Of a DNA stretch of 18,494 bases, positions 6,899-14,354 are shown piece after piece. Made by a program: the position numbers and the translations under genes. Source of the stretch: Syntrophobacterales bacterium (GTDB taxonomy: Bacteria > Desulfobacterota > Syntrophobacteria > BM002); NCBI GenBank assembly GCA_030601545.1, contig JAUVTM010000006.1, positions 1-18,494 of the forward strand, given 5' to 3'. The notes under the pieces were generated by a model that saw only the letters and a program-made list of their open reading frames with translations, had not been told where the DNA came from and did not search any database. Position 1 is the stretch's first letter. The number at the start of each line of letters is the position of its first letter.

Positions 6899-8968
6899 CT
6901 AGAACATAATCATCGCCACACTAAGCAAGAATATTCCCAGAACTACTGAATACAGGTAATGCTGGACTCTGCCTGTCTGTAATCTCCTGAGCGCTGCACC
7001 CCACCGTTTGAAGATATCGGCCAGGCCGTTGACCGCGCCGTCTACTATTTTCAGATCCTCCCAACCTATGAGAAAAGCGAATTTGACGGTGACTCTGGAG
7101 GAAAGATTCACCGCACCGTCAATGGTGTTCAGGTCAAAACGGCCACTCAGAGCTACCAGCTTCAGCAGCGGGCGCACAAAGAGTGCCTGATAGATTTCAT
7201 CCACATAGTATTTCTCATTGAGCACCTGGTAGAGACTGGCGAAACGGGCTGCCAACTTGGCTGGCAGCTCGGGCCGTTTCACATAGAAAAGCCACCCCAG
7301 ATAAATACCGGTGGCGGCCACCCCAGTGGATATCAGCATCAGAAGCACTTCCAGTCCATAAGCATGTGCTTGGTGGCCAGATGTTCCATGGCTGCTGAGC
7401 ACGGGGCCCAGAAAGTCGTGCAGCAGATTGGGCAAGTGGGTCACCGCCGGCAACCCGATGACGCCCCCCGCCACTGAGAGCACGGCCAGAGCCATGAGGG
7501 GCAGCGTCATTACCGACGGGGATTCGTGCAGGTGCTTTTCCTTTTCTGAACCACCCCGGAAGCTACCCATAAAGGTTAGTACAACCAATCGGGTCATGTA
7601 AAAGGCGGTGAGCCCTGCAGTCAACAGACCCAGGGCCCAGAGTGCTTTGCCCAGGCCTGCCACGGGTAGGTGACTGTTAAAAGTGGCCCACAGAATCTCA
7701 TCTTTACTCATAAACCCAGAAAGCGGGGGTATTCCTGATATGGCCAAGTACGCTGCCATGAAGGTTAAGTAGGTGTGCGGCATATATTTCTTCAGTCCGC
7801 CCATCTCCTGCATGTCGTTTGAGTGGACAGCATGGATCACACTTCCGGCTCCCAGGAAGAGCAGAGCCTTGAAAAAGGCGTGTGTCACCAGGTGAAAAAT
7901 CCCGGTGCTGAAGGCCGCCACTCCCACGGCCAAAAACATGTAGCCCAGCTGACTGATGGTGGAATAAGCAAGGACCCGCTTGATGTCATTCTGAGTCAAG
8001 GCAATGGTAGCCGCGTAAAAAGCGGTTACACCGCCCACCACTGCCACCACCGCCATGGCAACCGGAGCGGCCACGTAGAGGAAATTAAGCCGGACAATCA
8101 TGTAAACTCCGGCCGTCACCATTGTTGCTGCGTGAATGAAGGCACTAACCGGCGTGGGGCCGGCCATGGCATCGGGCAACCAGATGTAGAGCGGAATCTG
8201 CGCCGACTTGCCGGTGGCGCCAAAGAAGAACAACAGGGCAACCCAGGTGGCAACCCCGACTCCCAGAATGGGGCGAGCCGTGCCAAGTAAGGGTATGCCT
8301 TCCCGCAACTGCTGGAAACTCAAGCCGGTCATAGTGCCGTTGCTGCCTTCAAAAAGAGTCCAGAACAGCAGCATCAACCCCACAAAGAAGCCAAAATCTC
8401 CCACCCGGTTGACGATAAAGGCCTTCATGCCCGCCTGCGCCTTTTCCAGGTCGGTAAACCAAAAGCCAATGAGCAGGTAGGAGCAAAGGCCCACGCCTTC
8501 CCAGCCGACAAACATGAGCAACAGGTTGTCCCCCAGGACTAGGAGCAGCATGGAGAAGGTGAACAGGTTCAGGTAGGCAAAATAGCGGCCCTGGCTCTCA
8601 TCGCCTGCCATATAGCCGACAGAGTAGAGATGTATTAGAAATCCCACTCCCGTGACTACCAGACAGAGAACCATGGAGAGGGGGTCCAATCTGAAGGCCA
8701 CTTCCAGGCTGAAACTGCCGGTGAGTATCCATTGATACAGGGACTGGATGAGAAGCCGCTGCTGAGGCTCCTCAATCCCAAGGAGTGTGAAAAATCCAGC
8801 CACCGAGACCAGAAAGGCCATGAATACGCTGGCACAGCCGATAAAATGGATAAGACGCGCGGGAAGCCGTCTACCCAGCAGTCCGTTGATCACCGCCCCA
8901 GCCAGGGGAAGACACGGAATGAGCCAGAGGATACTCTTCATATGCTGCGGATCAATTAATTTGGCCAT
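6899..8968 (-). CDS. nuoL: NADH-quinone oxidoreductase subunit L (antiporter-like)
   Basis: 689 aa, the largest and most distal antiporter-like subunit, with a C-terminal lateral-helix region beyond the antiporter core (last about 150 residues). Key residues are E157 in FVGWEGVGLCSYLLIGFW and K254 in ATGKSAQIPLYIWLPDAMAG, followed by PTPVSAFIHAATMVTAGVYM and the NDIKRVLAYSTISQLGYMF helix. Length is slightly above E. coli NuoL (613). Start: the ATG used here has no clear Shine-Dalgarno site. An internal ATG at 8941 would begin MKSILWLIPCLPLAG, which matches the usual NuoL N-terminus better, so the true start may be nine codons downstream. It is preceded by a 114-nt gap after nuoK. Confidence 0.96.
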   Translation of the reverse strand: MAKLIDPQHMKSILWLIPCLPLAGAVINGLLGRRLPARLIHFIGCASVFMAFLVSVAGFFTLLGIEEPQQRLLIQSLYQWILTGSFSLEVAFRLDPLSMVLCLVVTGVGFLIHLYSVGYMAGDESQGRYFAYLNLFTFSMLLLVLGDNLLLMFVGWEGVGLCSYLLIGFWFTDLEKAQAGMKAFIVNRVGDFGFFVGLMLLFWTLFEGSNGTMTGLSFQQLREGIPLLGTARPILGVGVATWVALLFFFGATGKSAQIPLYIWLPDAMAGPTPVSAFIHAATMVTAGVYMIVRLNFLYVAAPVAMAVVAVVGGVTAFYAATIALTQNDIKRVLAYSTISQLGYMFLAVGVAAFSTGIFHLVTHAFFKALLFLGAGSVIHAVHSNDMQEMGGLKKYMPHTYLTFMAAYLAISGIPPLSGFMSKDEILWATFNSHLPVAGLGKALWALGLLTAGLTAFYMTRLVVLTFMGSFRGGSEKEKHLHESPSVMTLPLMALAVLSVAGGVIGLPAVTHLPNLLHDFLGPVLSSHGTSGHQAHAYGLEVLLMLISTGVAATGIYLGWLFYVKRPELPAKLAARFASLYQVLNEKYYVDEIYQALFVRPLLKLVALSGRFDLNTIDGAVNLSSRVTVKFAFLIGWEDLKIVDGAVNGLADIFKRWGAALRRLQTGRVQHYLYSVVLGIFLLSVAMIMF

Positions 8969-8995
8969 AGTTTTTTAAAAGAAGGAATATCTATT

Positions 8996-9016
8996 AAATC
9001 CGAATATCGAATTTCA
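8996..9016. repeat. Short degenerate period-7 run in nuoK-nuoL gap
   Basis: Three in-phase 7-mers: AAATCCG, AATATCG, AATTTCA. The first unit is identical to the first unit of the array in the nuoM-nuoN gap (4974). On its own this could be chance; I list it because the other loose gaps of the operon carry clearer arrays. Confidence 0.35.
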
Positions 9017-9082
9017 GTTGCATTTACATGACAACCATTTGTTAAGGTGAAATTTTTTAGTCAATGACCGAACGATTAATGC

Positions 9083-9406
9083 TTAACCTTGCAACTGTTT
9101 GAATTCCTCCACATCAATAGTTTTCATTCTGCTATAGAGAGAAAGGACAATCGCCAGAGCCACGGCCACCTCAGCTGCGGCGACGGCAATGATGAACAAG
9201 GTGAAAACCTGACCGCTGAGCAGGTTCGTCGTCTGAGAAGGTTCCAGAAATCGCGAGAAGGCAACAAAGTTGAGGCCTGCTCCATTCAGGACAAGTTCGA
9301 TGCCCATAAGGATGCCAATTGCGTTCCTCCGGGTAAGCACGGTGTACATGCCCAGGCAGAAAAGGAGTGAACTAACAACCAGGAAACTCGGCAAGCTGTA
9401 CGACAC
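9083..9406 (-). CDS. nuoK: NADH-quinone oxidoreductase subunit K
   Basis: 107 aa with three membrane helices, a small subunit of the proton channel region. The two membrane glutamates needed for coupling in E. coli NuoK are present: E37 in GIELVLNGAGLNF and E79 in AAAEVAVALAI. Length fits the family (about 100). It starts with GTG, supported by AGAGGAGA about 6-8 nt upstream. The nuoJ stop is only 2 nt before the start, so nuoJ and nuoK are tightly coupled. Confidence 0.96.
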   Translation of the reverse strand: MSYSLPSFLVVSSLLFCLGMYTVLTRRNAIGILMGIELVLNGAGLNFVAFSRFLEPSQTTNLLSGQVFTLFIIAVAAAEVAVALAIVLSLYSRMKTIDVEEFKQLQG

Positions 9407-9408
9407 GA

Positions 9409-9909
9409 CTATTCTCCTCTCACACTTCGCCTCACTATCAAAACCGCTCCAACCAATGCCGCCAGGAGCAACACCGAGGCAACTTCGAAGGGAATAAGAT
9501 ACTTGCCCAGCAGCAGATCACCGATTGCCGCCGATGTTGGCTGGGGCTCCCCTAGAACAGACGCCACGGGCCACAGGGACCTGGTTGCCACCAATAATAA
9601 GGCCACCAGGATAACCCCGGTGAGGACAGCAGCGAAGACTTTGCCGGGTAACTGAATGGAGAGCGGCAATAGCTTGCCTCTCTGGGTCATCATCACCCCA
9701 AAGATGATCAGGACTAAGATGCCGCCAATGTATACAATCACCTGGACCACCCCGATGAAATCGGCACCCAGGAGCACGTAAAGGCCGGCAATCCCAAATA
9801 AGGTAATGAGCAAGGAGAAGGCGGCATGGACGATATTGCTGGAGAGCGCTACCCAGAAACAGGGAATGATTGTCACCAGTATAAAAACATTGAAGATTAT
9901 ATCTTTCAT
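9409..9909 (-). CDS. nuoJ: NADH-quinone oxidoreductase subunit J
   Basis: 166 aa with five predicted membrane helices. The family signature is the helix GADFIGVVQVIVYIGGILVL followed by a conserved break, corresponding to the helix TM3 with a pi-bulge that rearranges during turnover in known complex I structures. Length is near the E. coli protein (184). The ATG has only a weak upstream site (GGAT/AGAAGA). Downstream, nuoK follows after 2 nt. Upstream, a 94-nt gap with the repeat TTCGAAA separates it from nuoI. Confidence 0.95.
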   Translation of the reverse strand: MKDIIFNVFILVTIIPCFWVALSSNIVHAAFSLLITLFGIAGLYVLLGADFIGVVQVIVYIGGILVLIIFGVMMTQRGKLLPLSIQLPGKVFAAVLTGVILVALLLVATRSLWPVASVLGEPQPTSAAIGDLLLGKYLIPFEVASVLLLAALVGAVLIVRRSVRGE

Positions 9910-9969
9910 TTTCTTCTATCCAATTGTGAGTAGCAAGCAACTCAGGCTCAAGGCATAGGGCCTAAACAT

Positions 9970-9992
9970 TTCGAAATTCGAAATTCGAAATT
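9970..9992. repeat. TTCGAAA heptamer x3 in nuoI-nuoJ gap
   Basis: Three perfect tandem copies of TTCGAAA plus two further bases. Each unit contains the palindrome TTCGAA, so the run is nearly self-complementary. Period is again 7. It lies between the nuoI stop and the nuoJ start. Confidence 0.75.
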
Positions 9993-10003
9993 ATTAATTC
10001 TGA

Positions 10004-10639
10004 CTACTGATCTTTCTCCTCGCTTTCCTGTTTCTTCTCCTTTTTCTCTTTGGCTTTCTCTTTGGCCACTTCGGCCAACTGCAACCGCTCCAGATAAAGC
10101 TCAGGACTTATGAACTCCCTGATCAAAGTGCGGTATTCAAAAGTGGCCCCCTCAAACTGACGGGTGAAAAAAACAGCATCAGTGGGGCATGCTTCCACGC
10201 AAAGCCCGCAAAACATGCATTTGGAGTAGTCAATTCTAAAGGTTGTCGGCGCCTTGCCCTTGCGTCCTTCAATCTTGACGCCCTTGACCCTGATGACATC
10301 AATGGGGCAGTTCTGAACACACAGAAGACAGGATATGCACTTGAGCTCAGCGTAGCCCAGCAGACCTCGGTAGCGTTCCGGCAGTTGGGTATTGAGAGGA
10401 CCCCTGTAATTTTGCTGACTGGCCCCAAGCAGGGGTTCAAAAGGTAGAGGTAGATTTTTTTGGGCAGGGAGAGATGCATCTTTAGGCTTACCCTCAATAA
10501 TATCATGAGAGGGGTACTGGAGGGTCACCTTGCGCTCGAAGAAGGCGGTTTTGAAAGTAATCCACATACCCATAGAAATGGTGGTGACACTCTCGTAGAT
10601 GTTGCCAAAGTACTCTTTGATCCCCTCAGAGACTTTCAA
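10004..10639 (-). CDS. nuoI: NADH-quinone oxidoreductase subunit I (2x[4Fe-4S] ferredoxin-like)
   Basis: 211 aa peripheral-arm subunit carrying clusters N6a and N6b, which pass electrons towards N2 in NuoB. Two CxxCxxCxxxCP motifs are intact: C101, C104, C107, C111 (CISCLLCVQNCP) and C141, C144, C147, C151 (CMFCGLCVEACP). An N-terminal amphipathic region (about 1-35) should contact NuoH. The C-terminal 20 residues are a lysine/glutamate-rich tail, longer than in E. coli. The start is TTG, and it is well supported: AAGGAGG lies about 5-7 nt upstream and no better in-frame start exists. It follows nuoH after 16 nt. In an operon without NuoG, these two clusters would be the first fixed electron entry points. 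Confidence 0.96.
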   Translation of the reverse strand: MKVSEGIKEYFGNIYESVTTISMGMWITFKTAFFERKVTLQYPSHDIIEGKPKDASLPAQKNLPLPFEPLLGASQQNYRGPLNTQLPERYRGLLGYAELKCISCLLCVQNCPIDVIRVKGVKIEGRKGKAPTTFRIDYSKCMFCGLCVEACPTDAVFFTRQFEGATFEYRTLIREFISPELYLERLQLAEVAKEKAKEKKEKKQESEEKDQ

Positions 10640-10655
10640 CCTTCCTCCTTATCCA

Positions 10656-11990
10656 TCAGCTGAAAAGCCACATCCAGAAGCCCTGTCCAACCAAACACGC
10701 GAATCCCATGGGGATAAGATACTTCCAGCACACCCCCATCAACTGATCTACTCGCAACCTGGGAAGGGTCCAGCGCCACCAAAGCACCACAAATGCGACC
10801 AGCATGGCCTTGGCAAAAAAGACCAGAAACGGCACAAGATATTGAAAGACCAACCGGTAAATGGTGGGAAGATGGGCGCGGAGCGGCACGTGAAGGGCCA
10901 ACACCAAAGCACCGCCGGCAAAAAGCAGCCCCAAAACCAGTAATTCTGAATGGAAGCGCACGAAGCGGCTGCCGAAGAAAGCCCGTTTACGACGCACGTC
11001 CCATACAAAAGCCCGCAACGCTTTCCAGGCCAGCATGCTAATACCCAGGGCAACTGCTAGCATAAGTATCAAAACATCACCACGGCTCAAGAAATTACCC
11101 AAGCCACGGCCCACTGGCCCCAAATCACCCACGCCAAGCAGTGGAACTTGCCAGCCCCCAAGAAAACAGGTCACCGCCACTGCGCTGATGACGTAAATAT
11201 TGCCGAACTCAGCCGCGAAAAAGACACCAAATCGCATGGCGCTGTACTCGATATTATAGCCAGCCACAAGCTCTGACTCTGCCTCAGGAATGTCAAAGGG
11301 CACCCGGTTGATCTCGGCAATGGCCGAGATGAAATAGATAAAAAAGGCCAAAAAACTGAAAGGACTACTGAAGAGGAACCAGTGGTGAATGCCGCCAGCT
11401 TGGGCCCGAATAATTCCCTGCATACTCATGGTACCGGCGGTAAGCACCACCACCAGAATCGCCAGGGCATTGGGAATCTCGTAACTGACAATCTGTGCGG
11501 CTGCGCGCATACCCCCCAACAGGGCATACTTGTTGCTGGAGGCCCAGCCCGCCATGATCAGCCCAATCACACTGAAGGAACCCGTGGCCAGTAAGTATAA
11601 AACCCCAACATTCAGATCGCCTATGATCCATTTGGGCCCGAAGGGGATCACCACGAAAGAGAGGACGGTGCCTAACAGGAGCAGGTACGGGGCAAATTTG
11701 AAAATACCTCGGTCAGCAGCGGCGGGGATGATATCCTCTTTGAGGATGAGCTTCACACCATCGGCCATAAATTGTACGAGCCCGTAAGGTCCTACCCGGT
11801 TAGGGCCTCTGCGCGAGTTGGTCCACGCCGCAACCTTTCTTTCGAAGAAGGTAAAAAGGCCTGACATCAACCCAAAGAAATTCAAAACCAGGAAACCACA
11901 GGCCAACATCACAACCGCAGCCGTTGGCACATAGCCCAGCTTCTGAAGAAAGGCGAATTGTCCGAAAAGATCGTTTACCAGGTTTTCCAT
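10656..11990 (-). CDS. nuoH: NADH-quinone oxidoreductase subunit H, long form
   Basis: 444 aa membrane subunit that forms the quinone-access channel with NuoB and NuoD. Family motifs are clear: FFERKVAAWTNSRRGPNRVGP (about 48-68), DGVKLILKED (77-86) and FDIPEAESELVAGYNIEYS (232-250), whose acidic residues link the quinone cavity to the proton path. The C-terminal ALP-R-R-DQLM-type motif is at 408-418 (TLPRLRVDQLM). It is about 120 residues longer than E. coli NuoH (325). The extra segment lies between GGWQVPLL (278-285) and AKAMLVAFVV (393-402) and contains two additional predicted helices (about 305-330 and 348-370). The ATG has no strong Shine-Dalgarno site. The 200-nt gap upstream sits where nuoE, nuoF and nuoG would be in a 14-gene operon. 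Confidence 0.95.
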   Translation of the reverse strand: MENLVNDLFGQFAFLQKLGYVPTAAVVMLACGFLVLNFFGLMSGLFTFFERKVAAWTNSRRGPNRVGPYGLVQFMADGVKLILKEDIIPAAADRGIFKFAPYLLLLGTVLSFVVIPFGPKWIIGDLNVGVLYLLATGSFSVIGLIMAGWASSNKYALLGGMRAAAQIVSYEIPNALAILVVVLTAGTMSMQGIIRAQAGGIHHWFLFSSPFSFLAFFIYFISAIAEINRVPFDIPEAESELVAGYNIEYSAMRFGVFFAAEFGNIYVISAVAVTCFLGGWQVPLLGVGDLGPVGRGLGNFLSRGDVLILMLAVALGISMLAWKALRAFVWDVRRKRAFFGSRFVRFHSELLVLGLLFAGGALVLALHVPLRAHLPTIYRLVFQYLVPFLVFFAKAMLVAFVVLWWRWTLPRLRVDQLMGVCWKYLIPMGFACLVGQGFWMWLFS

Positions 11991-12047
11991 AAGAAGAAAT
12001 GTCTAAAGTGAACTAAAGTGCCTGAAATTAGATAATGGGTTATGGGT

Positions 12048-12074
12048 CGTTTAAATCGTTCAAATCGTTAAAGT
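12048..12074. repeat. CGTTNAAAT nonamer x3
   Basis: Three tandem 9-mers: CGTTTAAAT, CGTTCAAAT, CGTTAAAGT. They lie just before the heptamer hairpin in the nuoD-nuoH gap. This is a different period from the rest of the gap repeats. Confidence 0.65.
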
Positions 12075-12083
12075 CGCCTATCA

Positions 12084-12189
12084 CAGAGGTCAGAAGTCGG
12101 AGATCAGAGATCGGCTTTACCCCTGACCTCTGACGTCTGATCTCTGACCTCTGATTTTCTGCCCGCTGCCCGCTGCTAGTTGCCTGCTG
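12084..12189. repeat. Inverted heptamer arrays with long hairpin potential after nuoD
   Basis: The left arm at 12084-12111 has CAGAGGT, CAGAAGT, CGGAGAT, CAGAGAT. The right arm at 12123-12157 has CTGACCT, CTGACGT, CTGATCT, CTGACCT, CTGATTT. About 24 of 31 positions pair, with the outer 11 perfect, around a short loop near 12114-12120. The right side continues in phase after one extra base as CTGCCCG twice, CTGCTAG and TTGCCTG, to within a few bases of the nuoD stop at 12191. Confidence 0.8.
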
Positions 12190-12190
12190 A

Positions 12191-13306
12191 TTAACGGTCC
12201 ACCTCCGGTGCAACCACGTCCAGACTGGCGATGAGTGCTACCAGATCGGCCACCATGAGACCTGCGCCCAATTCTTCTACAATGCTCATTGCGGAAAAAG
12301 AACCGGTCCTAATTTTCAGCCGGTGCGGCCGAATTCCGCCTTGGCTTATCAAATAGAAACCCAATTCACCCCGGGGCGCCTTGGTGCGCACATAAATCTC
12401 TCCCGGCTCCACTTTAAGTTTTCTCTTCGACTTATTCAAATAGGGACCCTCGGGCATCTTGGCGATACACTGGCGCAAAATGCGCACGCTTTGCTCCATT
12501 TCCCAGATCCGGACCCAGTAGCGAGCGTAGCAGTCTCCCAACACCCCGAATTCTGAGGTTCCAACGGGAACATCGAATTCCAGATCTCCGTATACTGAAT
12601 AGGGCTCATCTCTCCTGAGGTCCCAATCAATGCCAGAGGCCCGTAGATTGGGACCCACTAGAGCGTAGTCAAGAGCCTGCTGCTGGCTGATCACCGCCAC
12701 CCCCACCAGCCGTTCTTTGAAGATCTTGTTCTTGGATATGAACCGGTTGTATTGCTCCAGCCGCGGCACGAAATAGTCCAGAAACTGGCTCAGCCGATTA
12801 AGAAACCCCTCAGGTAAATCGAAGGCCACCCCACCAAAGCGAATGTAGTTATAGGTAAGCCTTGCTCCGCACAGTTCCTCGAATAGATCATTGACCCATT
12901 CCCTCTCCCGTATCGCGTGAGTGAAGGGAGTCACCGCCCCGATGTCCATGGCAAAGGTGCCCACTGAAATCAGGTGGCTAATAATCCGATTCAGTTCAGC
13001 CACCAGAACCCGGATGTACTCGGCCCGTGGCGGCACTTCAATATGTGCCGCCTGCTCCACCGTGATGGCATAACCGAGGTTGCAGTTCATGGCGGCAAGG
13101 TAGTCAAGACGGTCCGTATATGGCATGAATTGAGCGTAGGGGAGCTGCTCGGCAATCTTCTCCAGCCCGCGATGCAGGTAACCTATATCCGGCCGGCACC
13201 TGTGGATTACCTCACCATCAGTGCGCAGGATAAAGCGCAGGACCCCATGGGTGCTGGGGTGGTGCGGGCCCATGTTGAGGACCATTGTTTCTGTAGTTAA
13301 GGGCAT
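12191..13306 (-). CDS. nuoD: NADH-quinone oxidoreductase subunit D (49-kDa-type)
   Basis: 371 aa peripheral-arm subunit that builds the quinone site with NuoB; related to NiFe-hydrogenase large subunits but without nickel ligands. The N-terminal NMGPHHPSTHG loop carries the quinone-binding histidine, and the tyrosine in DRLDYLAAM corresponds to the quinone-contacting tyrosine (Y87 in Thermus Nqo4). The C-terminus ends with the usual VDR. Length is that of a stand-alone NuoD, so C and D are not fused as in E. coli. I chose the ATG at 13306, which shares one base with the nuoC TGA and has GAGGAG about 9 nt upstream; the TTG directly before it is possible. Confidence 0.96.
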   Translation of the reverse strand: MPLTTETMVLNMGPHHPSTHGVLRFILRTDGEVIHRCRPDIGYLHRGLEKIAEQLPYAQFMPYTDRLDYLAAMNCNLGYAITVEQAAHIEVPPRAEYIRVLVAELNRIISHLISVGTFAMDIGAVTPFTHAIREREWVNDLFEELCGARLTYNYIRFGGVAFDLPEGFLNRLSQFLDYFVPRLEQYNRFISKNKIFKERLVGVAVISQQQALDYALVGPNLRASGIDWDLRRDEPYSVYGDLEFDVPVGTSEFGVLGDCYARYWVRIWEMEQSVRILRQCIAKMPEGPYLNKSKRKLKVEPGEIYVRTKAPRGELGFYLISQGGIRPHRLKIRTGSFSAMSIVEELGAGLMVADLVALIASLDVVAPEVDR

Positions 13307-13845
13307 CAACCGCTCTCCTCGGCCAATATTCCTTCTGTTTCTTCCCTCGTCGTACTTGTTCCTCGGTAGGCATCAGGTTCTTGATAGTCTTTCTGCAATG
13401 GGTGGCCTTCCCAGTCAGTGGGAAGGAGCAACCGCCGGAAATCGTCATGGCCCACAAAATGGATGCCGAACATGTCGTAAGCCTCTCGTTCCATCCAGGC
13501 TGCGGCAGTCCAGATCCCGGATATTGAATCTACCCTCAGATAGAAATGGGGAAAGACGGCCGGGCGGTCCAACTTTACCTTGAGAATAAACCGGTGGCGG
13601 TGCCTTAGTGAATAAAGGTGGTAGACCACCTCCACCTCATCTTGCTCCCCCATGTTGTGTACACCGCTCAGACACATTAGGGTGTCAAAGGCGAGATGAG
13701 GGTCCCCTTTCAGGTAAATGGCCAGCCGCCGCAGCTTTTCTTTGGGTATGACTAGATAGGGGTCTCCAGGCTGGTCGTCAATCCATACCAGATCAGCCTC
13801 ACCAATGATTCTCTTGATCCTTTCGAGGATACCCTGCGCTTCCAC
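13306..13845 (-). CDS. nuoC: NADH-quinone oxidoreductase subunit C (30-kDa-type)
   Basis: 179 aa peripheral subunit that scaffolds NuoD; it binds no cofactor. The 30-kDa signature is near the C-terminus: EREAYDMFGIHFVGHDDFRR followed by LLLPTDWEGHPLQKDY. It begins with GTG, overlapping the last base of the nuoB TAG, and ends on the nuoD start codon, so translation of B, C and D is probably coupled. The upstream ribosome site is weak (GAAGAG). Confidence 0.96.
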   Translation of the reverse strand: MEAQGILERIKRIIGEADLVWIDDQPGDPYLVIPKEKLRRLAIYLKGDPHLAFDTLMCLSGVHNMGEQDEVEVVYHLYSLRHRHRFILKVKLDRPAVFPHFYLRVDSISGIWTAAAWMEREAYDMFGIHFVGHDDFRRLLLPTDWEGHPLQKDYQEPDAYRGTSTTREETEGILAEESG

Positions 13846-14342
13846 TATGGACTCTTCACCAGGAATCGTTCAGTGCGAATTTTCTCTTGGAGCTTCAAAA
13901 TGCCCTCCGTGAGCGCCTCAGGCCTGGGCGGACAGCCGGGGACATAGACGTCCACGGGCACGATTTTGTCCACCCCTTTGACCACCGAGTAGGAGAGTTG
14001 AAAAAGACCGCCGCAATTAGCGCAACTGCCCATGGCAATAACATATTTGGGTTCAGCCATCTGATCGTAGAGAAGACGCAGCCGCGAGGCCATTTTATAG
14101 GTGAGGGTTCCGGCCACGATCATCAAGTCAGCCTGCCTGGGAGTGGGACGAGGTACTGAACCTAGGCGATCAATGTCAGTGCGCGGCCCGCCGGTCTGCA
14201 TCAATTCGATGCCACAGCAGGCCAGACCGAAGAGAAGATACCAGACCGAGGAGAGTCTGAACCAGTTAAGGGCTCGATCCACTGTGGTGAAAGCAGCGCC
14301 AAAAAAACCCTCAGACGGCATTTTGTTGTGAAGGTGAATCAT
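13845..14342 (-). CDS. nuoB: NADH-quinone oxidoreductase subunit B (N2 cluster)
   Basis: 165 aa subunit that holds the N2 [4Fe-4S] cluster, the last electron carrier before quinone. The four ligands are the tandem pair C42/C43 (LACCGIEL), C107 (MGSCANCGG) and C137 (PGCPPRP). C110, three residues after C107, is an additional cysteine in a position that is serine, threonine or similar in well-studied homologues. The conserved PRTDIDRLG loop is present. The ATG is preceded by AAGGGAGA about 7-9 nt upstream, and nuoA ends 12 nt before it. Confidence 0.97.
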   Translation of the reverse strand: MIHLHNKMPSEGFFGAAFTTVDRALNWFRLSSVWYLLFGLACCGIELMQTGGPRTDIDRLGSVPRPTPRQADLMIVAGTLTYKMASRLRLLYDQMAEPKYVIAMGSCANCGGLFQLSYSVVKGVDKIVPVDVYVPGCPPRPEALTEGILKLQEKIRTERFLVKSP

Positions 14343-14354
14343 CTGCGTTCTCCC

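Larger units (their letters stand above)
11991..12190 (-). other. Repeat-filled nuoD-nuoH gap, without nuoEFG
   Basis: 200 nt between nuoD and nuoH contain no open frame resembling nuoE, nuoF or nuoG. From nuoD onward on the transcribed strand it holds heptamers related to CTG-CCCG and CTGACCT, an inverted pair of heptamer arrays, three nonamers, and two TATGGGT-type 7-mers at 12034-12047. Confidence 0.7.

Noticed and set aside
12123..12157. Rho-independent terminator between nuoD and nuoH
   Set aside because: A hairpin is possible, but it lacks a U-tract on the transcribed strand and nuoH-N continue the same operon.
12191..13306. NiFe hydrogenase (Ech/Mbh-like) large subunit instead of NuoD
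   Set aside because: The N- and C-terminal CxxC nickel ligands are absent, while the HPSTHG and terminal VDR signatures of NuoD are present.
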